Made by a program: the position numbers and the translations under genes
The notes under the pieces: generated by a model
Told to the model about the DNA's origin: nothing
Database searches by the model: none
The model's input: the letters and a program-made list of their open reading frames with translations, nothing else
DNA from: Serratia symbiotica
Lineage (GTDB): Bacteria > Pseudomonadota > Gammaproteobacteria > Enterobacterales > Enterobacteriaceae
DNA: 64,000 bases
Assembly: GCF_000821185.2 (NCBI RefSeq)
Contig: NZ_CP050855.1
Coordinates: forward strand, 248,001-312,000
Direction of reading: 5' to 3'
Shown here: one piece after another, positions 1 to 10,480 of the stretch
How the letters are laid out: the number at the start of each line of letters is the position of its first letter
Numbering within the stretch: the stretch's first letter is position 1

Positions 1-927
1 CGCTGCCCGTAAAGGTCAACGATATCAGCTTTAGGGTAACGTAACGGATCGCACATTGACGTCAGGATCTGTATTGTTTTTCCGTTGATTTCTTTACTTA
101 TCAACCTCGCCGTCAGTGTTTGAGGCGCATCTTTCCATTTCTTACGGGCCTGAGGGGGTAAGCTGAGTTCGACCAGTTCATGTCCTGCACCCAGCTTCTC
201 GCGCACCTGATACTGCGCGCCTTTGCGCAGTGGGATCATCCAGTGTTTTTCTGTTCCTGATGACCACCAGTGGTGAAGCAACCCGAGTGCATAGAAGCCT
301 TTATCCAGTATCGTCAGTGAGTGGTCCTGCGTCTGCCCGGCCAATTGAGCGGCAAGGTCAACTTCGCTGGTTTCTGACACGCTGCCAAAGCTCACACCGG
401 ATAACAGATGACTGGTCACTTCCATCTGACAGACCATACGCAGCTGTGGCCAGTCGGACTGGGCATACTCATTAGCTGTTCGTCCAAAAGCAGCATCATT
501 TTCCGGCGTGTCCGGTGTTCTCCACAGAGTGCCGTCTACAGCCATCAATGTCAGACCGTTCCAGTGGGATAACGGTGTTTTCTCGAACCAGAGTTGGCGT
601 GTTTTCTCGAAAACCAGTCTAACCACATCTTCCCCGAGCCGCTGACGGGCTTGTACCACGGCGCTGGGTGCGACAAAAGGACGCTTACCCGGCAGCATAA
701 TATCGAGATGTGAAACCAACTGATTCATGGAAAATGAGCGGAACAAGGACATACCGGCGACAGCCCAGACCATCATCTCCATGGGGAGACGGCGCTTGCG
801 AAGCGTCACGACCCCGGTATCAGCCAGGCACTCATCGATAAGCTCAGGTGAGAGCAAATCAGACAGTGCAGCAAACTCTTTTAGGAGAGAATTTAAGAAC
901 GGCATCAAGCGCCTGACTCAGTAACAT
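1..927 (-). pseudogene. IS4-family (InsG-like) transposase, 5' part, cut by window edge
   Basis: Reading the minus strand from about 905 to the window edge gives roughly 300 residues closely resembling E. coli IS4 InsG, including the conserved stretches TLRKRRLPMEMMVW and LDIMLPGKRPFVAPSAVVQA and the DDE-region start MAVDGTLWRTPDTPENDAAF. The catalytic core continues past position 1, so the 3' end is unseen. The family N-terminus (M..SQALDAV, as in IS4) is encoded from 927 in a different frame. Removing one T from the TTTT run at 879-882 (AAAA on the coding strand) joins the two frames, so a one-base insertion has probably disrupted the start. Initiation at ATG 905 or TTG 908 would give a protein lacking about 15 residues. 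I am confident of the family and less sure that the element is dead. Confidence 0.85.
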
Positions 928-930
928 AAA

Positions 931-963
931 AAAATCCGTAATCTCAGGGAGATTACGGATTTT
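931..963. terminator. Perfect 15-bp hairpin beside the IS4 element
   Basis: The arms 931-945 and 949-963 are perfect inverted complements around a 3-nt AGG loop and carry A-rich and T-rich flanks. On the minus strand this lies between hemY and the IS4 transposase start, so it could stop hem-operon transcription from running into the transposase. It could equally be part of the IS end. The function is inferred from shape only. Confidence 0.5.
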
Positions 964-1047
964 CACACAGAGGTAGGATCGTTCAAGTGATCTTTAACTG
1001 ATCGGCATTAGGCATCAAGGCCGCGTTTAGTAACACGAGGTTGTCAG

Positions 1048-2244
1048 TTATTCGCTGTTTTGTTGCTTTAGCGTCAACATCAACCCTTTGCGCCGCATTT
1101 GCGCCGCTTCATCCGAGCGATGCAGTTTTTCCAGCGTATCACCCAGCCAAGCATAGTCGTAGACGTCTGGCCGCTGTTTCAGCGCTTCGCGGAAGGCGTC
1201 AGTCGCCTGCTGCCATTCGCCGTGCTTCATCAGCAATTGCCCCAACGTACTATTTAGTAGCGGTGTTGCACCATACTGTTTGACCTGCTGATGCAGCGCT
1301 TTCTCCAACCGCTCCAGGTTGCCAGATTTCAGCCGTGGGATCAGCAGTACTAAACGTTCGTCATAGTGGCGTTTTAAGCTGTCCAACACAATCTCCTGTG
1401 CCATTTCGTGGTCGTTGCATTCGATCAGGTGTTCCACCATGGCGATTTGCAATGGCACTTCATGGCGGGTTTTGCGGCTTTGATCTTTCCACCAGCGCTT
1501 CAGCCCGTCACTACCCTCTGCGGCCATCGCCTGATTCATCAGCCCAATATAAGCTTGCTGCCGCAACACCTGTAGCTCGTTTTCGCTGTGCAGTTCAATC
1601 TTGTGCATCGATGGCAGGATCTCCAGCAGCGAATTGTAGGCACCCGTGCGCAGGTAAGCCTGCTCGGCTAGCCGTAGCACTTCCGGATGGCGCGGAGCTT
1701 GGTTCAGCAGGCGATCAACGCCATGACGCGCGGCATGATCCTCGCCTTGTGCTAGCTGAATGCGCACCCTAGTGATGTCCACGGGTAACTGATCGGTGTC
1801 AGCGACCTCGGCGGCGCGCTCCAGATATTGATTGGTGCGGAAGTCATCGCCGCGCTGTTGGGCAGCTTCGGCAGCCAACAAGTAGTTCACCATCGGCTGT
1901 TCAGCATGATCGGCATTACGCGTTAGCAGGCTCTCAACTTGCTTATAGTCGCCTTCCGCTAGCTTGATGAGTGCGGCCTTGGTCTGAGCACGGGCACGGC
2001 TACGTTTGCGGCCAATAAACCAGCCGCGAGTGCGCGCACCCGTGCGGAAGATGTGGCGCAGCACCCATTCGATCGCCATCAGCATTACTACTAGCAGCAA
2101 CACCATGATCACCAGACCGGTGACGCTGGTTTCAATGTTGTAGTTATCAGTCTGAATCAGTACGTAGCCTTGATGCCCAGCTAACATTGGCCCGAACACC
2201 ACACTGACAATCAGCACCAGGAACAAAAATAACACGCGTAACAT
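1048..2244 (-). CDS. hemY: HemY, inner-membrane tetrapyrrole-biogenesis protein
   Basis: This 398-residue protein has two N-terminal hydrophobic segments (about residues 1-20 and 40-60), then a basic stretch and a long helical TPR-rich cytoplasmic domain. Length and layout match enterobacterial HemY. It is encoded last in the hemC-hemD-hemX-hemY operon, and its start is only 3 nt past the hemX stop, implying translational coupling. In the family it is linked to late haem synthesis, though its biochemical role is unsettled. No frame damage is visible. A hairpin about 85 bp downstream is the only candidate terminator. Confidence 0.95.
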   Translation of the reverse strand: MLRVLFLFLVLIVSVVFGPMLAGHQGYVLIQTDNYNIETSVTGLVIMVLLLVVMLMAIEWVLRHIFRTGARTRGWFIGRKRSRARAQTKAALIKLAEGDYKQVESLLTRNADHAEQPMVNYLLAAEAAQQRGDDFRTNQYLERAAEVADTDQLPVDITRVRIQLAQGEDHAARHGVDRLLNQAPRHPEVLRLAEQAYLRTGAYNSLLEILPSMHKIELHSENELQVLRQQAYIGLMNQAMAAEGSDGLKRWWKDQSRKTRHEVPLQIAMVEHLIECNDHEMAQEIVLDSLKRHYDERLVLLIPRLKSGNLERLEKALHQQVKQYGATPLLNSTLGQLLMKHGEWQQATDAFREALKQRPDVYDYAWLGDTLEKLHRSDEAAQMRRKGLMLTLKQQNSE

Positions 2245-2247
2245 GCC

Positions 2248-3372
2248 TTATCCCTCCTGGTGTACGGCAGGGGAATGAGAAAGCAGATTGCGCAGCCGTG
2301 TCTGCATGACTTTTTCCAGTAGAGGCTGGCTTTTCAACCGTTCTGGCAGATCCATAGAGATCGACTGCTGGCTCAGTGTATCCAGTTCTTCGAGGAAAGC
2401 CTTGGTGACTGGATCAGTGGTGTTAAAGTAAGCGCGTACCCAGGTGGAAATGGTTTCCAGCGATTGTCTGTAGGTCTCGTTTTGGTGACGAGGGATCGCC
2501 TGTGCAGCCACCAGTAGGCGTGAACGGATGTTTTCACGCAGATAAATATCCTGATTCGGTGCTAGCAGCGGTTCGGCGCTAGCATCGCGGCGGCGGAGGG
2601 TAATAAAGTCGGCCATAAAGTTGTGCCAGCTTTTGCTCAGGTTCTGCCGCCATTCGCCGATCGAGCTGGAAAGCTCATCGCTGTCTTGATCCATTGGCGC
2701 TTCGTCGGTGTTGTTCTCCACCAGACGCAGATTATCAACTTGATTGGACAACTGATTGACCCTGAGGATAATACCATCGAAATCCACTTGAGTCAGGTTG
2801 GACAGGGTATTGATGTCTTCAAAGATGGCGCGGCGCACCTCAAGCAGGCTTGGGTCATTCATGTCTGCCAGGCTGGTATCGGCACTCTTCAGCAGTGTCG
2901 CCGCACTGGTGACGTCCTGATCGCTCCACAGTTTGCGGCCGGCCATTTTTACCAGAAAGTCCGCTTGTGCTAACAGCCAGGTTTTGGCATCGCTGCCGGA
3001 AAGGGTGGCAACCTTTCCCTGCAATTCATTCAACTGGCGAGCCAAGGTCGCCTGTTCTCGGTCAGCGGCATCCAGCCTTTTGCTCCGTTGCCGCAGTAAA
3101 CCTTCCAGCACGCTTCTTTCCTGTTGCAAGCTCTGCTTTAGCACATCCAACTGTTGCTGCATTGCCTGGTTAGTGGAGAGAAACCGCTGAGCCTGCTGGC
3201 GTGAATGGTAATAGCCACCCGCACCCAGTGCGATCACCAGCATGATAGCGATCGCACCGAGCATCGTACCAGTATTTTTGCCTTTACGGCGATCAGCGTC
3301 TGGCTGTTGGAGGTTCTCAGCCGCTGGGGTTGGTTCTTCAACCGGTGTAGATGGGGTATTTTGTTCCTTCAT
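2248..3372 (-). CDS. hemX: HemX, membrane-anchored tetrapyrrole operon protein
   Basis: This is a HemX family protein annotated by homology as a uroporphyrinogen-III C-methyltransferase-like protein, although no SAM-methyltransferase motif is apparent. It has a charged, Pro/Glu-rich N-terminus, one transmembrane helix (about residues 37-58), a coiled coil (about 65-120) and the highly conserved block [18 protein letters not shown] take the ATG at 3372 (MKEQ...); two in-frame ATGs lie a few codons upstream. Compared with E. coli it lacks the long Pro/Ala/Glu-rich C-terminal tail and ends near AVHQEG. It sits between hemD and hemY in one operon and is intact. Confidence 0.93.
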   Translation of the reverse strand: MKEQNTPSTPVEEPTPAAENLQQPDADRRKGKNTGTMLGAIAIMLVIALGAGGYYHSRQQAQRFLSTNQAMQQQLDVLKQSLQQERSVLEGLLRQRSKRLDAADREQATLARQLNELQGKVATLSGSDAKTWLLAQADFLVKMAGRKLWSDQDVTSAATLLKSADTSLADMNDPSLLEVRRAIFEDINTLSNLTQVDFDGIILRVNQLSNQVDNLRLVENNTDEAPMDQDSDELSSSIGEWRQNLSKSWHNFMADFITLRRRDASAEPLLAPNQDIYLRENIRSRLLVAAQAIPRHQNETYRQSLETISTWVRAYFNTTDPVTKAFLEELDTLSQQSISMDLPERLKSQPLLEKVMQTRLRNLLSHSPAVHQEG

Positions 3373-3395
3373 CATGGCACATCCCATAGTCAGGT

Positions 3396-4136
3396 TTATT
3401 TTAACACACGGATCAACGCGTCATTGTCGGCGCTATCGGCTACGCGAATGGTGCTCCAGCCCAAGTCTTGGGCGAGGATAGCCAAACGTTCACTTACTAC
3501 GACCAGGCAGCAACGCAACAACCACAAGGAACGATAGTAATCAGGAACTAGAGTATAGAGCTGCTGTAACATTTCACCGCTGGTAACCACTAGCGTATCG
3601 ACACCAGCCCGCTGCCAGTGGACGCTTTGCTCATTGCCATCGTAATATACCGGGCTGCGTTGATAACATTCATAATAGCTTACGGCGGCACCTCGCTCGC
3701 GCAATGTATCGCCGAGCAGCCTACGCCCACCGTTACCGCGCAGGATCAACGCCTGTTTGCCGTCCAATTTCTGTAGCGCTGGCAGCATCAGCAGCGTTTC
3801 ACTGATTTCGCGTTCGTGCGGGTATACCACCGGCAGACTGCTGATGCGGTGTAACGCCAACCCGCTGGCCCGGCCTATCGCATAATAGGCCAAATGGGTC
3901 GGCCATGTCAGCCCGGCGCGACCCATGACCGAGTCGGCATAGTTCACTGAGTGCTGTGACAAAACAAACACCAGATCACCGATGTTGAGTTGCAGCAAGG
4001 TCTGTGGCAGCTTCGGCAAGTCGCAACCGGGGGTGAAATCGATCAGCGGCGCATGATAGGCAACCCGGCCGAGTGCGCGCAACCGGTTTACCAGACGTTC
4101 TCCCGCAGGAGTAGGGCGCGTTACCAGAATCGTCAT
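3396..4136 (-). CDS. hemD: Uroporphyrinogen-III synthase
   Basis: This 246-residue protein has the family start [16 protein letters not shown] and the ...[11 protein letters not shown]... region. It cyclises hydroxymethylbilane to uroporphyrinogen III with inversion of ring D, in the cytoplasm. Its ATG overlaps the hemC stop in an ATGA-type overlap (4133-4136), the usual hemCD coupling. Length is normal and no damage is seen. Confidence 0.95.
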   Translation of the reverse strand: MTILVTRPTPAGERLVNRLRALGRVAYHAPLIDFTPGCDLPKLPQTLLQLNIGDLVFVLSQHSVNYADSVMGRAGLTWPTHLAYYAIGRASGLALHRISSLPVVYPHEREISETLLMLPALQKLDGKQALILRGNGGRRLLGDTLRERGAAVSYYECYQRSPVYYDGNEQSVHWQRAGVDTLVVTSGEMLQQLYTLVPDYYRSLWLLRCCLVVVSERLAILAQDLGWSTIRVADSADNDALIRVLK

Positions 4137-5074
4137 GCCAGCGGATTTCCCTGATAAACATCATGCAGGATTTTACGCGCGCCGCGTGCCAGTAGTTCCT
4201 CCGCCAGTTCGACGCCCATTTGTTCGGCGCTGGCAGCCGGGCCACGGCATTCGCCACGTACCATTTGGCTACCATCCGGGGAACCAACCAGCGCGCGCAG
4301 CCATAGGTTATCGCCGTCCAGTTCGGCATAGCTGCCGATCGGCACTTGGCAGCCGCCTTCCAGACGGGTGTTCACCGCCCGTTCGGCGCGCACTCGAGTT
4401 TCGGTGGCGGCATGGTTCAACGGTGCCAGCAGTGTGCGGGTGGTTTCATCGTCGAGACGGCATTCAATGCCCACCGCGCCTTGACCAACCGCTGGTAGAC
4501 ACTCTTCGGCGCTCAGTGGGCAACAGATACGCTGTTCCAATCCCAAGCGCTTCAGGCCAGCCACTGCCAGAATAACAGCATCGTAGTCGCCGTTATCCAG
4601 CTTTGCCAGGCGGGTGCCAACATTGCCGCGTAGATCGCGCACTATCAGGTCTGGCCGACGTTCTCGTAGCTGGCACTGACGGCGCAAGCTGGAAGTACCG
4701 ACAACGCTGCCCTGCGGCAGTTGATCGATCGAAGAGAAGCGATGGGATACCAATGCATCGTGCGGATCATCACGCTCACAAATGGTAGTCACCCCCAGGC
4801 CAAGTGGGAAACTCACTGGTACGTCTTTCATCGAATGAACGGCGATGTCTGCACGCTCTTCCAACAGCGCCTGCTCCAGTTCTTTAACAAACAGCCCTTT
4901 ACCGCCGACTTTCGCCAGTGGCGTATCCAGAATAATATCGCCACGCGTCACCATCGGCACCAGTTCAACCTGTAAACCAGGGTGGGTGGCTATCAGACGT
5001 TGCTGAACATAATGTGCTTGCCAGAGAGCCAGCGGGCTTTGCCGGGTGGCAATTCGAATAATGTTATCTAACAT
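4133..5074 (-). CDS. hemC: Porphobilinogen deaminase (hydroxymethylbilane synthase)
   Basis: This 313-residue enzyme polymerises four porphobilinogens into hydroxymethylbilane. It starts with the family sequence [20 protein letters not shown], carries the catalytic-region motif AVHSMKDVP, and has [12 protein letters not shown], whose Cys binds the dipyrromethane cofactor. It is first in the hemCDXY operon and divergent from cyaA, as in other enterobacteria. Its promoter must lie in the 5075-5185 stretch before the ERIC repeat. Confidence 0.97.
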   Translation of the reverse strand: MLDNIIRIATRQSPLALWQAHYVQQRLIATHPGLQVELVPMVTRGDIILDTPLAKVGGKGLFVKELEQALLEERADIAVHSMKDVPVSFPLGLGVTTICERDDPHDALVSHRFSSIDQLPQGSVVGTSSLRRQCQLRERRPDLIVRDLRGNVGTRLAKLDNGDYDAVILAVAGLKRLGLEQRICCPLSAEECLPAVGQGAVGIECRLDDETTRTLLAPLNHAATETRVRAERAVNTRLEGGCQVPIGSYAELDGDNLWLRALVGSPDGSQMVRGECRGPAASAEQMGVELAEELLARGARKILHDVYQGNPLA

Positions 5075-5185
5075 GCTGGTTACCGTTTTTATAATTTGCC
5101 CGCCATCCTACCACTGAGCGTCAACACTGTCAGTGCAAGAAGCCACAGGTGCTACAGGTAAAGAAGGGGCAGTTAACATTACAGA

Positions 5186-5344
5186 TATACCCTAAATAAT
5201 TCGAGTTGTAGGAAGGCGGTAACGCTGGGCCACGGGCTTAACCTCCGGGATAAGGTTCATTAATCCCCAGGCGTTTACATCATTCAGTGACTAGATTGAG
5301 CGAGGAAAACTAACGCACAGGCAATCTGAAGTATCGCGGGTATA
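5186..5344. repeat. ERIC element, near full length with extended ends
   Basis: The hemC-cyaA spacer contains a palindromic repeat beginning TATACCCTAAATAATTCGAG and ending CTGAAGTATCGCGGGTATA. Its core includes AATCCCCAGG, GTGACT and CGCACAGGCAA, which match the enterobacterial repetitive intergenic consensus (ERIC/IRU) from memory. A shorter, deleted copy lies at 8395-8472. Just after it (5344-5361) is an isolated match to the end of the 130-bp repeat described at 8187 and 25561. Confidence 0.8.
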
Positions 5345-5429
5345 AGAGCCTATCCCATTAAGCTCCAAATCGTTTAAAGAGGCGGTGCCCCAAACAGCGA
5401 AGCGTTACATCCTTTACGGTCAATCAGCA

Positions 5430-5451
5430 AAGTGTTAAATTGGTCACGTTT
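5430..5451 (+). promoter_or_regulatory. CRP-binding site in the cyaA promoter
   Basis: The sequence AAGTGTTAAATTGGTCACGT is nearly identical to the CRP site of the E. coli cyaA P2 promoter (AAATTGATCACG there). In E. coli CRP-cAMP bound here represses cyaA, giving feedback. The site lies about 85 bp before the cyaA start, consistent with that role. Assignment is by similarity recalled from E. coli and was not tested. Confidence 0.65.
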
Positions 5452-5531
5452 CCGTCAAATATTCTTATAACACTCATGGCACAATGGAATACGCATTTTT
5501 TCTAAACACTGGGATAATCAGGTGAGGCGTC

Positions 5532-8114
5532 TTGTACCTTTACATCGAGACACTGAAGCAAAGACTGGACGCGATCAATCAATTACATATTGATCGCGCC
5601 TTAGCAGCCATGGAACCCGTGTTTCAACGGGTATACCGTCTGCTACCTGCTCTATTGCACCACCACCATCCCCTAATGCCGGGTTACCTGCACGGTAATG
5701 TTCCCCATGGCGTTTGCCTCTACACCCCTGATCAACCCCAACAAGATTACCTTGATGACTTAGCAGATGAATGGGAAAGCCCGTTTGCCAAACCAGCCAG
5801 TGATGAACTACCGATTGCCAGCATTTACTCGATGGGTAGCACCTCTTCGATCGGCCAGAGTTGCAGTTCGGATCTCGACATCTGGGTCTGTCACCAGTCC
5901 TGGCTAGATAATGAAGAACGCCACCTTTTGCAGCAGAAATGCAGCCTGCTGGAAAAGTGGGCAGCGTCGTTGGGGGTGGAAGTCAGCTTTTTTCTGATCG
6001 ATGAAAATCGCTTCCGCCATAACGAAAGTGGCAGCCTAGGCAGTGAAAACTGCGGCTCTACTCAGCATATCCTGTTGCTAGATGAGTTTTACCGCACTGC
6101 GGTGCGCTTGGCTGGCAAACGCATTCTGTGGAATATGGTGCCGGGCGAAGAAGAAACGCATTATGACGAATATGTGCTGTCGCTCTACGCACAAGGCGTG
6201 TTAACACCGAACGAATGGCTGGATCTCGGTGGCCTGAGCACATTGTCGGCGGAAGAGTACTTTGGTGCCAGCCTGTGGCAGCTATATAAGAGCATCGATT
6301 CGCCTTACAAGGCAGTGCTGAAAACCCTGCTGCTGGAAGCCTACTCCTGGGAATACCCCAACACCCAACTGCTGGCGATGGATATCAAAAAGCGCCTGCA
6401 CGCTGGCGAGATCGTCTGCTTCGGACTCGACGCTTACTGCATGATGCTCGAACGAGTCACCCACTACCTGACTGAAATCAACGACCCGACCCGACTCGAC
6501 CTGGTTCGCCGTTGTTTCTACCTGAAAGTCTGTGAAAAACTGTCGTTGGCCCAAGCCTGTGTTGGCTGGCGGCGGAAAATCCTCAGCCAACTGGTGAGCG
6601 AATGGGGCTGGAGCGAAGAGCGACTGGCGATCCTGGACAACCGCGCCAACTGGAAGATAGGACGGGTGCGTGAAGCACATAACGAACTGCTGGATGCGAT
6701 GATGCAAAGTTATCGCAACTTGATCCGCTTCGGCCGCCGCAACAACCTCAGCGTCAGTGCCAGTCCGCAGGATATCGGCGTGCTGACCCGCAAGCTATAC
6801 GCCGCCTTTGAAGCCTTGCCCGGCAAGGTAACGCTGGTAAACCCCCAGATTTCGCCGGATCTGTCGGAAAAAGATTTAACCTTTATTTATGTGCCGAATG
6901 GCCGCGCCAACCGCAACGGCTGGTACTTGTACAACCAGGCACCATCGATAGATTCCATCGTTAGCCATCAACCGCTGGAATATAACCGCTATCTGAATAA
7001 ACTGGTAGCCTGGGCCTATTTCAACGGCCTGCTAACGCCGAAGACCCGGCTATACATCAAGAACGGTAACCGGTGTGATACCGTCAAATTGCAGGAATTG
7101 GTGGCCGATGTCTCCCATCACTTCTCGCTGCGCCTGCCAGCCCCCACGCCGAAAGCGCTGTACAGCCCGTGCGAGATCCGCCACCTGGCGATTATCGTCA
7201 ATTTGGAAAATGACCCGACCGCCGCATTCAATAATCATGTAGTGCATTTCGATTTCCGCAAACTCGACATGTTCAGCTTTGGTCAGCAGCAGCAGTGCCT
7301 GGTGGGCAGCATCGATCTGTTGTATCGCAATTCGTGGAACGAGGTGCGAACCCTGCATTTCAGCGGTGAGCAATCGGTGCTGGAAGCCCTGAAAACCATC
7401 CTTGGCAAAATGCATCAAGACGCCGCGCCGCCGGAATCGGTGAATGTGTTCTGTTATAGCCAGCATCTGCGCGGTTTGATCCGCACGCGCATTCAGCAGT
7501 TGGTATCGGAATGCATCGAGTTGCGCTTATCCAGCACCCGCCAGGAGCCTGGTCGCTTCAAGGCGGTACGTGTCGCCGGCCAAACCTGGGGGCTATTTTT
7601 CGAACGCCTGAGTGTCTCGGTGCAGAAGCTGGAAAACGCAGTGGAGTTCTACGGTGCTATCTCCAATAACAAACTGCATGGCCTGTCGATTAAAGTGGCA
7701 AGCACTCAGGTGCACCTACCGCCAGCGGTGGATGGCTTCGCCAGCGAGGGGATCATTCAGTTCTTCTTCGAAGATAGCTCGGACGATAAAGGCTTCAATA
7801 TCTATATTCTGGATGAATCCAACCGGGTAGAGGCTTATCACCACTGTGAAGGCAGTAAAGAGGAACTGGTGCGCGACGTCAGCCGCTTCTACTCTTCTTC
7901 ACATGACCGCTTCACTTACGGTTCCAGCTTTATCAACTTTAACCTACCGCAATTCTATCAAATCGTGTCGCTTGATGGCCGCACCCAAGTGATCCCGTTC
8001 CGTAGCAACATGCTATCCAGACGGTACGTAACGGTGGCCGAGGGGGCTGAGGCAGCAGTTCCAAATGCAGTAATAGCGCCAAGGTTATTCTCCCCCCTAA
8101 GATTTGATACATAG
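5532..8114 (+). CDS. cyaA: Class I adenylate cyclase
   Basis: This 860-residue class I adenylate cyclase makes cAMP for CRP and is controlled by the glucose PTS. Translation starts at TTG 5532, as the E. coli gene also uses TTG, and the protein begins [18 protein letters not shown]. The catalytic motif [19 protein letters not shown] places the metal-binding aspartates at residues 114 and 116. The regulatory C-terminal half is conserved up to about residue 825 (QVIPFRSN). The last 35 or so residues do not resemble the E. coli tail and may be lineage-specific or a rearranged end. The usual downstream neighbour cyaY is absent, which supports a rearrangement just after the gene. Confidence 0.95.
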   Translation: MYLYIETLKQRLDAINQLHIDRALAAMEPVFQRVYRLLPALLHHHHPLMPGYLHGNVPHGVCLYTPDQPQQDYLDDLADEWESPFAKPASDELPIASIYSMGSTSSIGQSCSSDLDIWVCHQSWLDNEERHLLQQKCSLLEKWAASLGVEVSFFLIDENRFRHNESGSLGSENCGSTQHILLLDEFYRTAVRLAGKRILWNMVPGEEETHYDEYVLSLYAQGVLTPNEWLDLGGLSTLSAEEYFGASLWQLYKSIDSPYKAVLKTLLLEAYSWEYPNTQLLAMDIKKRLHAGEIVCFGLDAYCMMLERVTHYLTEINDPTRLDLVRRCFYLKVCEKLSLAQACVGWRRKILSQLVSEWGWSEERLAILDNRANWKIGRVREAHNELLDAMMQSYRNLIRFGRRNNLSVSASPQDIGVLTRKLYAAFEALPGKVTLVNPQISPDLSEKDLTFIYVPNGRANRNGWYLYNQAPSIDSIVSHQPLEYNRYLNKLVAWAYFNGLLTPKTRLYIKNGNRCDTVKLQELVADVSHHFSLRLPAPTPKALYSPCEIRHLAIIVNLENDPTAAFNNHVVHFDFRKLDMFSFGQQQQCLVGSIDLLYRNSWNEVRTLHFSGEQSVLEALKTILGKMHQDAAPPESVNVFCYSQHLRGLIRTRIQQLVSECIELRLSSTRQEPGRFKAVRVAGQTWGLFFERLSVSVQKLENAVEFYGAISNNKLHGLSIKVASTQVHLPPAVDGFASEGIIQFFFEDSSDDKGFNIYILDESNRVEAYHHCEGSKEELVRDVSRFYSSSHDRFTYGSSFINFNLPQFYQIVSLDGRTQVIPFRSNMLSRRYVTVAEGAEAAVPNAVIAPRLFSPLRFDT

Positions 8115-8186
8115 AAAATGCAATTATGGGTGAAAGAGCGTGCGCCAGTAGTTTGCCACGACCCCGCATAACCATCGATAGGCTTA

Positions 8187-8320
8187 GCACCTATCCATTA
8201 GGCTATTTTATTTGCCATGTTGCCCTGGGCAGTGCTTCCTCTCTTCACCTACGCGCCAGTTGTTGCGCGTTGTCCATGTCCAAACTGGCGGCAACACTGT
8301 ACGCCTACTGGGATAGGTTA
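8187..8320. repeat. 130-bp MITE-like repeat, copy 1
   Basis: The ends are near-inverted complements (CACCTATCCATTAGG at the left, CCTACTGGGATAGGTTA at the right). The interior (TTTGCCAT, GGGCAGTGCT, GTCCAAACTGGC, GCAAC) is shared with a second copy at 25561-25690. There is no coding capacity. It is a small, palindrome-ended, dispersed intergenic repeat of the type common in Serratia; I cannot name a parent transposon. Confidence 0.7.
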
Positions 8321-8394
8321 TTAAAAATAGCGCTGCCAACACCTTGTTAATTCAACGGTCTATGCACTCTGCATCCGAATAAAGCCCGCTTGGC

Positions 8395-8472
8395 TATACC
8401 CTAAAGAATTCGAGTTACAGGAAGATGGCGAAGAAAGCTAACGCACAGGCAACTTGAAGTATGACGGATATA
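8395..8472. repeat. Truncated ERIC element
   Basis: This 78-bp copy keeps both outer ends of the 5186 element (TATACCCTAAAGAATTCGAG and ACTTGAAGTATGACGGATATA) but lacks the central inverted repeat. The rest of the cyaA-cdiB spacer (8115-8674) otherwise contains only the 8187 repeat and AT-rich sequence that presumably holds the cdiB promoter. Confidence 0.7.
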
Positions 8473-8674
8473 TACGCCAGCCAGGTTGCGGGAACCCGTT
8501 AACTTCGCGACAGGATGCAAGCCGGCGTATCACAGAAACCGGCAGGATTGAATGTGGATTAAGCAAATATAGGGCTGTTCAAACCTGGGGCGCATAATTC
8601 ACTTGTTTTTTGCTCGCCTGAGGGAATAATATACATAAATTACATATCTTTACAGCTTGTGAGATGAATATCTT

Positions 8675-10405
8675 GTGAAAAGGACTTTTCTATCGATTTT
8701 ACGTCGGATAAAGGCGGTGTTTCCCACCCTTGCGGGGGTTTTGTTAGCTTTCTCTTCCTCGATAATAGCCGCCACACCGTCCGCCCCCCCTGCTCAGGAG
8801 CCAGCGGCCATTGATGCCCGTGAACAGCTTCGCCAGCAACAACGTGAACGCGCCCTGCGCGAGCAAAACACCCCACAAGCCGATGAACGCCTCCCGCGCC
8901 CCAACATGGCGCAGCCCGATTATCCTACCAATGAGCAGCCCTGCTTTACCATCAGCAAACTGATACTTGTGGGGGACTCAGCCACGCGCTTTCAGTGGGC
9001 GCTCAACGCCGCCGCTGACGCCAGAGGCCGTTGCCTGGGCGGACAGGGCATTGTGCTCGCTATCAACAAAGTACAAAACGCCATTCTGGCCAAAGGTTAT
9101 GTCACCACCCGAGTGATGGCGCAGGAGCAGGATCTGACCAAAGGCGTCCTGACGCTCACCCTACAGCCCGGGCGCATTGGCGACATCCGTTTTGACACGC
9201 CGGTCTTCTGGCGTGGGCGGCTGTGGAATGCCATCCCAGCCTCAAAAGGGGATATTCTCAACCTGCGCGACATCGAACAGGGCCTGGAGAACTTCAAACG
9301 GGTGCCTAGCGTCAACGCCGACATCAAAATCATACCCGGCGTGCGGGAAGCCACCAGTGGCCTACAGGTGAACTGGAAAGCAGGCAGGCCAGTGCGGCTC
9401 AGCCTGGGGCTGGACGACAGCGGTGGCAAAAGCACCGGGCAATATCTCGGTTCCGCCACCTTGTCGGTGGATACGCCTTTTGCGCAGAACGACCTGTTTT
9501 ACGCCAACCTTGGCGAGGATTTGTTCCAACACGGGCCATTCGGCAACCGATCGCACACCCTGAACTACTTCTTCCCGCTGGGATATTGGGCATTTTCCGC
9601 CAACTACAGCGACTACAGCTACCATCAGAACATCCCCAATGCCAACGAAGTACTGCATTACAGCGGCAAGAGCGACACTCTCCAACTGACAGTATCCCGG
9701 TTGCTGTATCGCGACCAGTCGCACAAGACCACGCTCAACCTGCGTGGCTACCGTAAGTATTCCACTAATGCGGTGAATGACATCAACATCGACCTGCAAA
9801 AACGCCGTACCGCTGGCTGGGAGTTAGGGCTAAACCAGCGCAGCTACCTTGGCCGCACCACGCTGGATGCGAACATCAACTGGCGGCGCGGCACTGGCGC
9901 ACTTAATGCCTTGCCAGCCCCGGAAGAGGCGTCCCACAGCGGCAGCGCCCGCACCGGTATGCTGCTCGGTGACCTGAGCGTCAATCAGCCCTTCGCCTGG
10001 GGTGAGCAGCCTTGGCGATACTACACCAGCGTACGTGGCCAGTGGAGCCAGAGCGCGCTGACGCCGCAGGAGCGTATGGCCATCGCCGGGCGTTATACTG
10101 TCCGCGGCTTTGACGGCGAACAAATGCTGTCTGGCGAAAAAGGCTTGCTGTGGCGCAACGAAATCGCCTGGAATATGTTTTCACGCGGGCACGAGCTGTA
10201 CCTGACCACCGACTGCGGCCGCGTAGACGGCCCAGGCACCCGCGACCTAGTCGGCCATCAACTGGCGGGCAGTGCGCTTGGCGTGCGGGGCATGCTGTGG
10301 GGACTGTTCAATTATGACCTGTCTGCCGGGTTGCCGCTCTACAAGCCGCAGGGCTTCCACACCTCAGGCGCGACGGCCAGCTTTAGCTTCAGCCTGGAAA
10401 TCTGA
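8675..10405 (+). CDS. cdiB: TpsB/CdiB outer-membrane transporter (FhaC/ShlB/HecB type)
   Basis: This 576-residue Omp85-superfamily transporter exports the adjacent giant exoprotein. The start is GTG at 8675. A signal peptide spans about residues 1-32, followed by a Gln/Arg-rich alpha-helical plug-type segment (about 45-75). Next are POTRA domains, with conserved CFTISKLILVGD at about 90-101 and MAQEQDLTKGVLTLTLQPGRIGDIRF at about 148-173 (quoted here in outline), and then a 16-strand ShlB-type barrel with the YTVRGFDGEQ motif that marks the conserved loop 6. It is intact and followed after 75 bp by the TpsA gene, the usual B-A-I order of enterobacterial CDI loci. Confidence 0.92.
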   Translation: MKRTFLSILRRIKAVFPTLAGVLLAFSSSIIAATPSAPPAQEPAAIDAREQLRQQQRERALREQNTPQADERLPRPNMAQPDYPTNEQPCFTISKLILVGDSATRFQWALNAAADARGRCLGGQGIVLAINKVQNAILAKGYVTTRVMAQEQDLTKGVLTLTLQPGRIGDIRFDTPVFWRGRLWNAIPASKGDILNLRDIEQGLENFKRVPSVNADIKIIPGVREATSGLQVNWKAGRPVRLSLGLDDSGGKSTGQYLGSATLSVDTPFAQNDLFYANLGEDLFQHGPFGNRSHTLNYFFPLGYWAFSANYSDYSYHQNIPNANEVLHYSGKSDTLQLTVSRLLYRDQSHKTTLNLRGYRKYSTNAVNDINIDLQKRRTAGWELGLNQRSYLGRTTLDANINWRRGTGALNALPAPEEASHSGSARTGMLLGDLSVNQPFAWGEQPWRYYTSVRGQWSQSALTPQERMAIAGRYTVRGFDGEQMLSGEKGLLWRNEIAWNMFSRGHELYLTTDCGRVDGPGTRDLVGHQLAGSALGVRGMLWGLFNYDLSAGLPLYKPQGFHTSGATASFSFSLEI

Positions 10406-10480
10406 GGCCCAAGCGTCATGATACCGGCCCTTTTGCAGATACTGACCTGAACAGACTGACTTTTCTCACGGATGTGACCC

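Noticed and set aside
1041..1772. Plus-strand frames opposite hemY
   Set aside because: Antisense shadows of a well-conserved gene.
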